Source of the DNA: Rubrivivax sp.
Lineage (GTDB): Bacteria; Pseudomonadota; Gammaproteobacteria; Burkholderiales; Burkholderiaceae_C
Reading direction: 5' to 3'
Assembly: GCA_030653505.1 (NCBI GenBank)
Contig: JAURZK010000034.1
Span: forward strand, 1-64,000
Length of the DNA stretch: 64,000 nucleotides
Below the pieces are notes generated by a model that did not search any database, was not told the DNA's origin, and saw nothing but the letters and a program-made list of their open reading frames with translations. The position numbers and the translations under genes are program-made. Shown here in pieces: positions 63,243 to 64,000 of this stretch (position 1 is the stretch's first letter; each line of letters starts with the position of its first letter).

Positions 63243-63955
63243 CGACACCGACACTTGCTTCTGTGAAGCGCCTCTTCGCTCGCTGCCGGAATCAGTGCGC
63301 CCACCCCGATTGCAACCTCCCCGTCATCGAAGAATCCGACACCGTCACGGGCGACATTTGCCACATCAAGGCGGCGTCGCCTAGCGGGCCACGGTACGAC
63401 CCGGCCCAGGACGATGCGGCAAGGCACGATGCGAAGAACTTGATTCTCCTGTGTACACGCCACCATCGGATCGTGGATGCCGACGAACGTACCTACACGG
63501 TGGACGTGCTGATGAAGATGAAGCAGGCCCATGAGCAAGGCGGGATGCTGGAGATCACGCCGCAGACCACACGTGCGGCTGAACGACTTCTCGCAAACTA
63601 CACGAGCGTGGTGGTCCACGCCAACTCAGGCCAGATCGCAGTGAACAGCCCGGGCGCGATGCAGGCGAACACGCTCAATGTCAACGTCACGAAGAAGAAG
63701 GTCACGATCGCAGCGCCGCAGGGGAGCATCGGCAGCGACCAGGCCATGATCTCGTACCTCACGTACCTGATCGGGCGCTACCAGGAGTACCAAAAGGCCG
63801 ACACGAGCAAGGACGACCGACTCAAGTACGTGTTGATCCACAACGCGCTGAAGAGAGAGTTCAAGGGCAACTGGAAGCTGCTTGCCGTCGCCCGGTTCGG
63901 CGACGTTGTAGCGTTCCATCAAGGACGAAACGACACAACACGAGTCGGTAAATAG
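63239..63955 (+). CDS. HNH endonuclease, coupled to the SMC-like operon
   Basis: 238 aa. CRNQCAHPDCNLPV, TGDICHIKAASPSGPRYDP and NLILLCTRHHRIVDAD give a complete HNH/zinc-type nuclease in residues 15-85. A glycine-bearing linker (VHANSGQIAVNSPGAMQANT) and a C-terminal helical domain (IGSDQAMISYLTYLIGRYQEYQKA) follow. ATG overlaps the MukF-like stop (ATGA). In Wadjet the fourth gene is JetD, a TOPRIM nuclease; here an HNH nuclease takes that place within the window. Whether it is the effector of the SMC complex or a separate cargo nuclease is the key question. Confidence 0.85.
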   Translation: MTTPTLASVKRLFARCRNQCAHPDCNLPVIEESDTVTGDICHIKAASPSGPRYDPAQDDAARHDAKNLILLCTRHHRIVDADERTYTVDVLMKMKQAHEQGGMLEITPQTTRAAERLLANYTSVVVHANSGQIAVNSPGAMQANTLNVNVTKKKVTIAAPQGSIGSDQAMISYLTYLIGRYQEYQKADTSKDDRLKYVLIHNALKREFKGNWKLLAVARFGDVVAFHQGRNDTTRVGK

Positions 63956-64000
63956 AACAAGAGCACGCGCGTCGCGAACTACCACCCATTTGCCGAGCAC
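63956..64000. other. Right edge of the window, unassigned
   Basis: 45 bases after the HNH stop codon; too short to assign. The island clearly continues, because neither the N-terminal half of comM nor a second element end has been reached. Confidence 0.4.

Overview
The window is high-GC DNA from a betaproteobacterium, most likely an unnamed Burkholderiales of the Leptothrix/Rubrivivax/Roseateles type. This is inferred from the gene families and from an S-adenosylhomocysteine (SAH) riboswitch placed before a stand-alone MetH C-terminal half. No rRNA, tRNA or CRISPR array was recognised.

Region 1 (1-7.2 kb) holds the start of metH with its SAH riboswitch, a glucokinase fused to an RpiR-type regulator, a divergent second glucokinase, a HupE/UreJ-TPR gene pair and a small exported Lys/Ala protein. 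Region 2 (7.2-34.5 kb) is a starch/maltodextrin utilisation locus. It contains a TonB-dependent receptor with a tryptophan-halogenase-like gene, four GH13 amylases, a pullulanase, malQ and a malK-E-F-G transporter operon. A ParA-like gene and a caspase-like gene are lodged inside it. Eight copies of a 15-bp dyad (consensus TGTAGTTTTACTACA) lie in the four divergent promoter regions, one per promoter. They are the likely operators of the glucokinase-RpiR regulator. The proposed flow is extracellular or periplasmic starch cleavage, TonB uptake, periplasmic trimming, MalEFGK import, cytoplasmic amylase and MalQ, then glucokinase.

Region 3 (34.5-42.4 kb) is ordinary chromosome: LysE, XdhC, LemA and two TPM-domain genes, hemE, priA and an ArsC-like reductase. 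Region 4 starts at about 43129, where comM/yifB is cut. Only its C-terminal half remains, and a visibly less GC-rich island begins with TGT and continues past the end of the window.

The island carries a sce7726-family protein, a small HTH protein and a thermonuclease. It then has a tight seven-gene minus-strand run: a UmuD/LexA-like S24 protein, a Gp37/Gp68 three-Cys protein, TcmP, a type IIG-like restriction-methyltransferase, a second TcmP, an Mrr-like nuclease and an SMC-like ATPase. Last comes a WYL regulator divergent from a four-gene operon of MukB-, MukE- and MukF-like proteins followed by an HNH nuclease. The last two clusters look like defence systems and are the best candidates for something undescribed.
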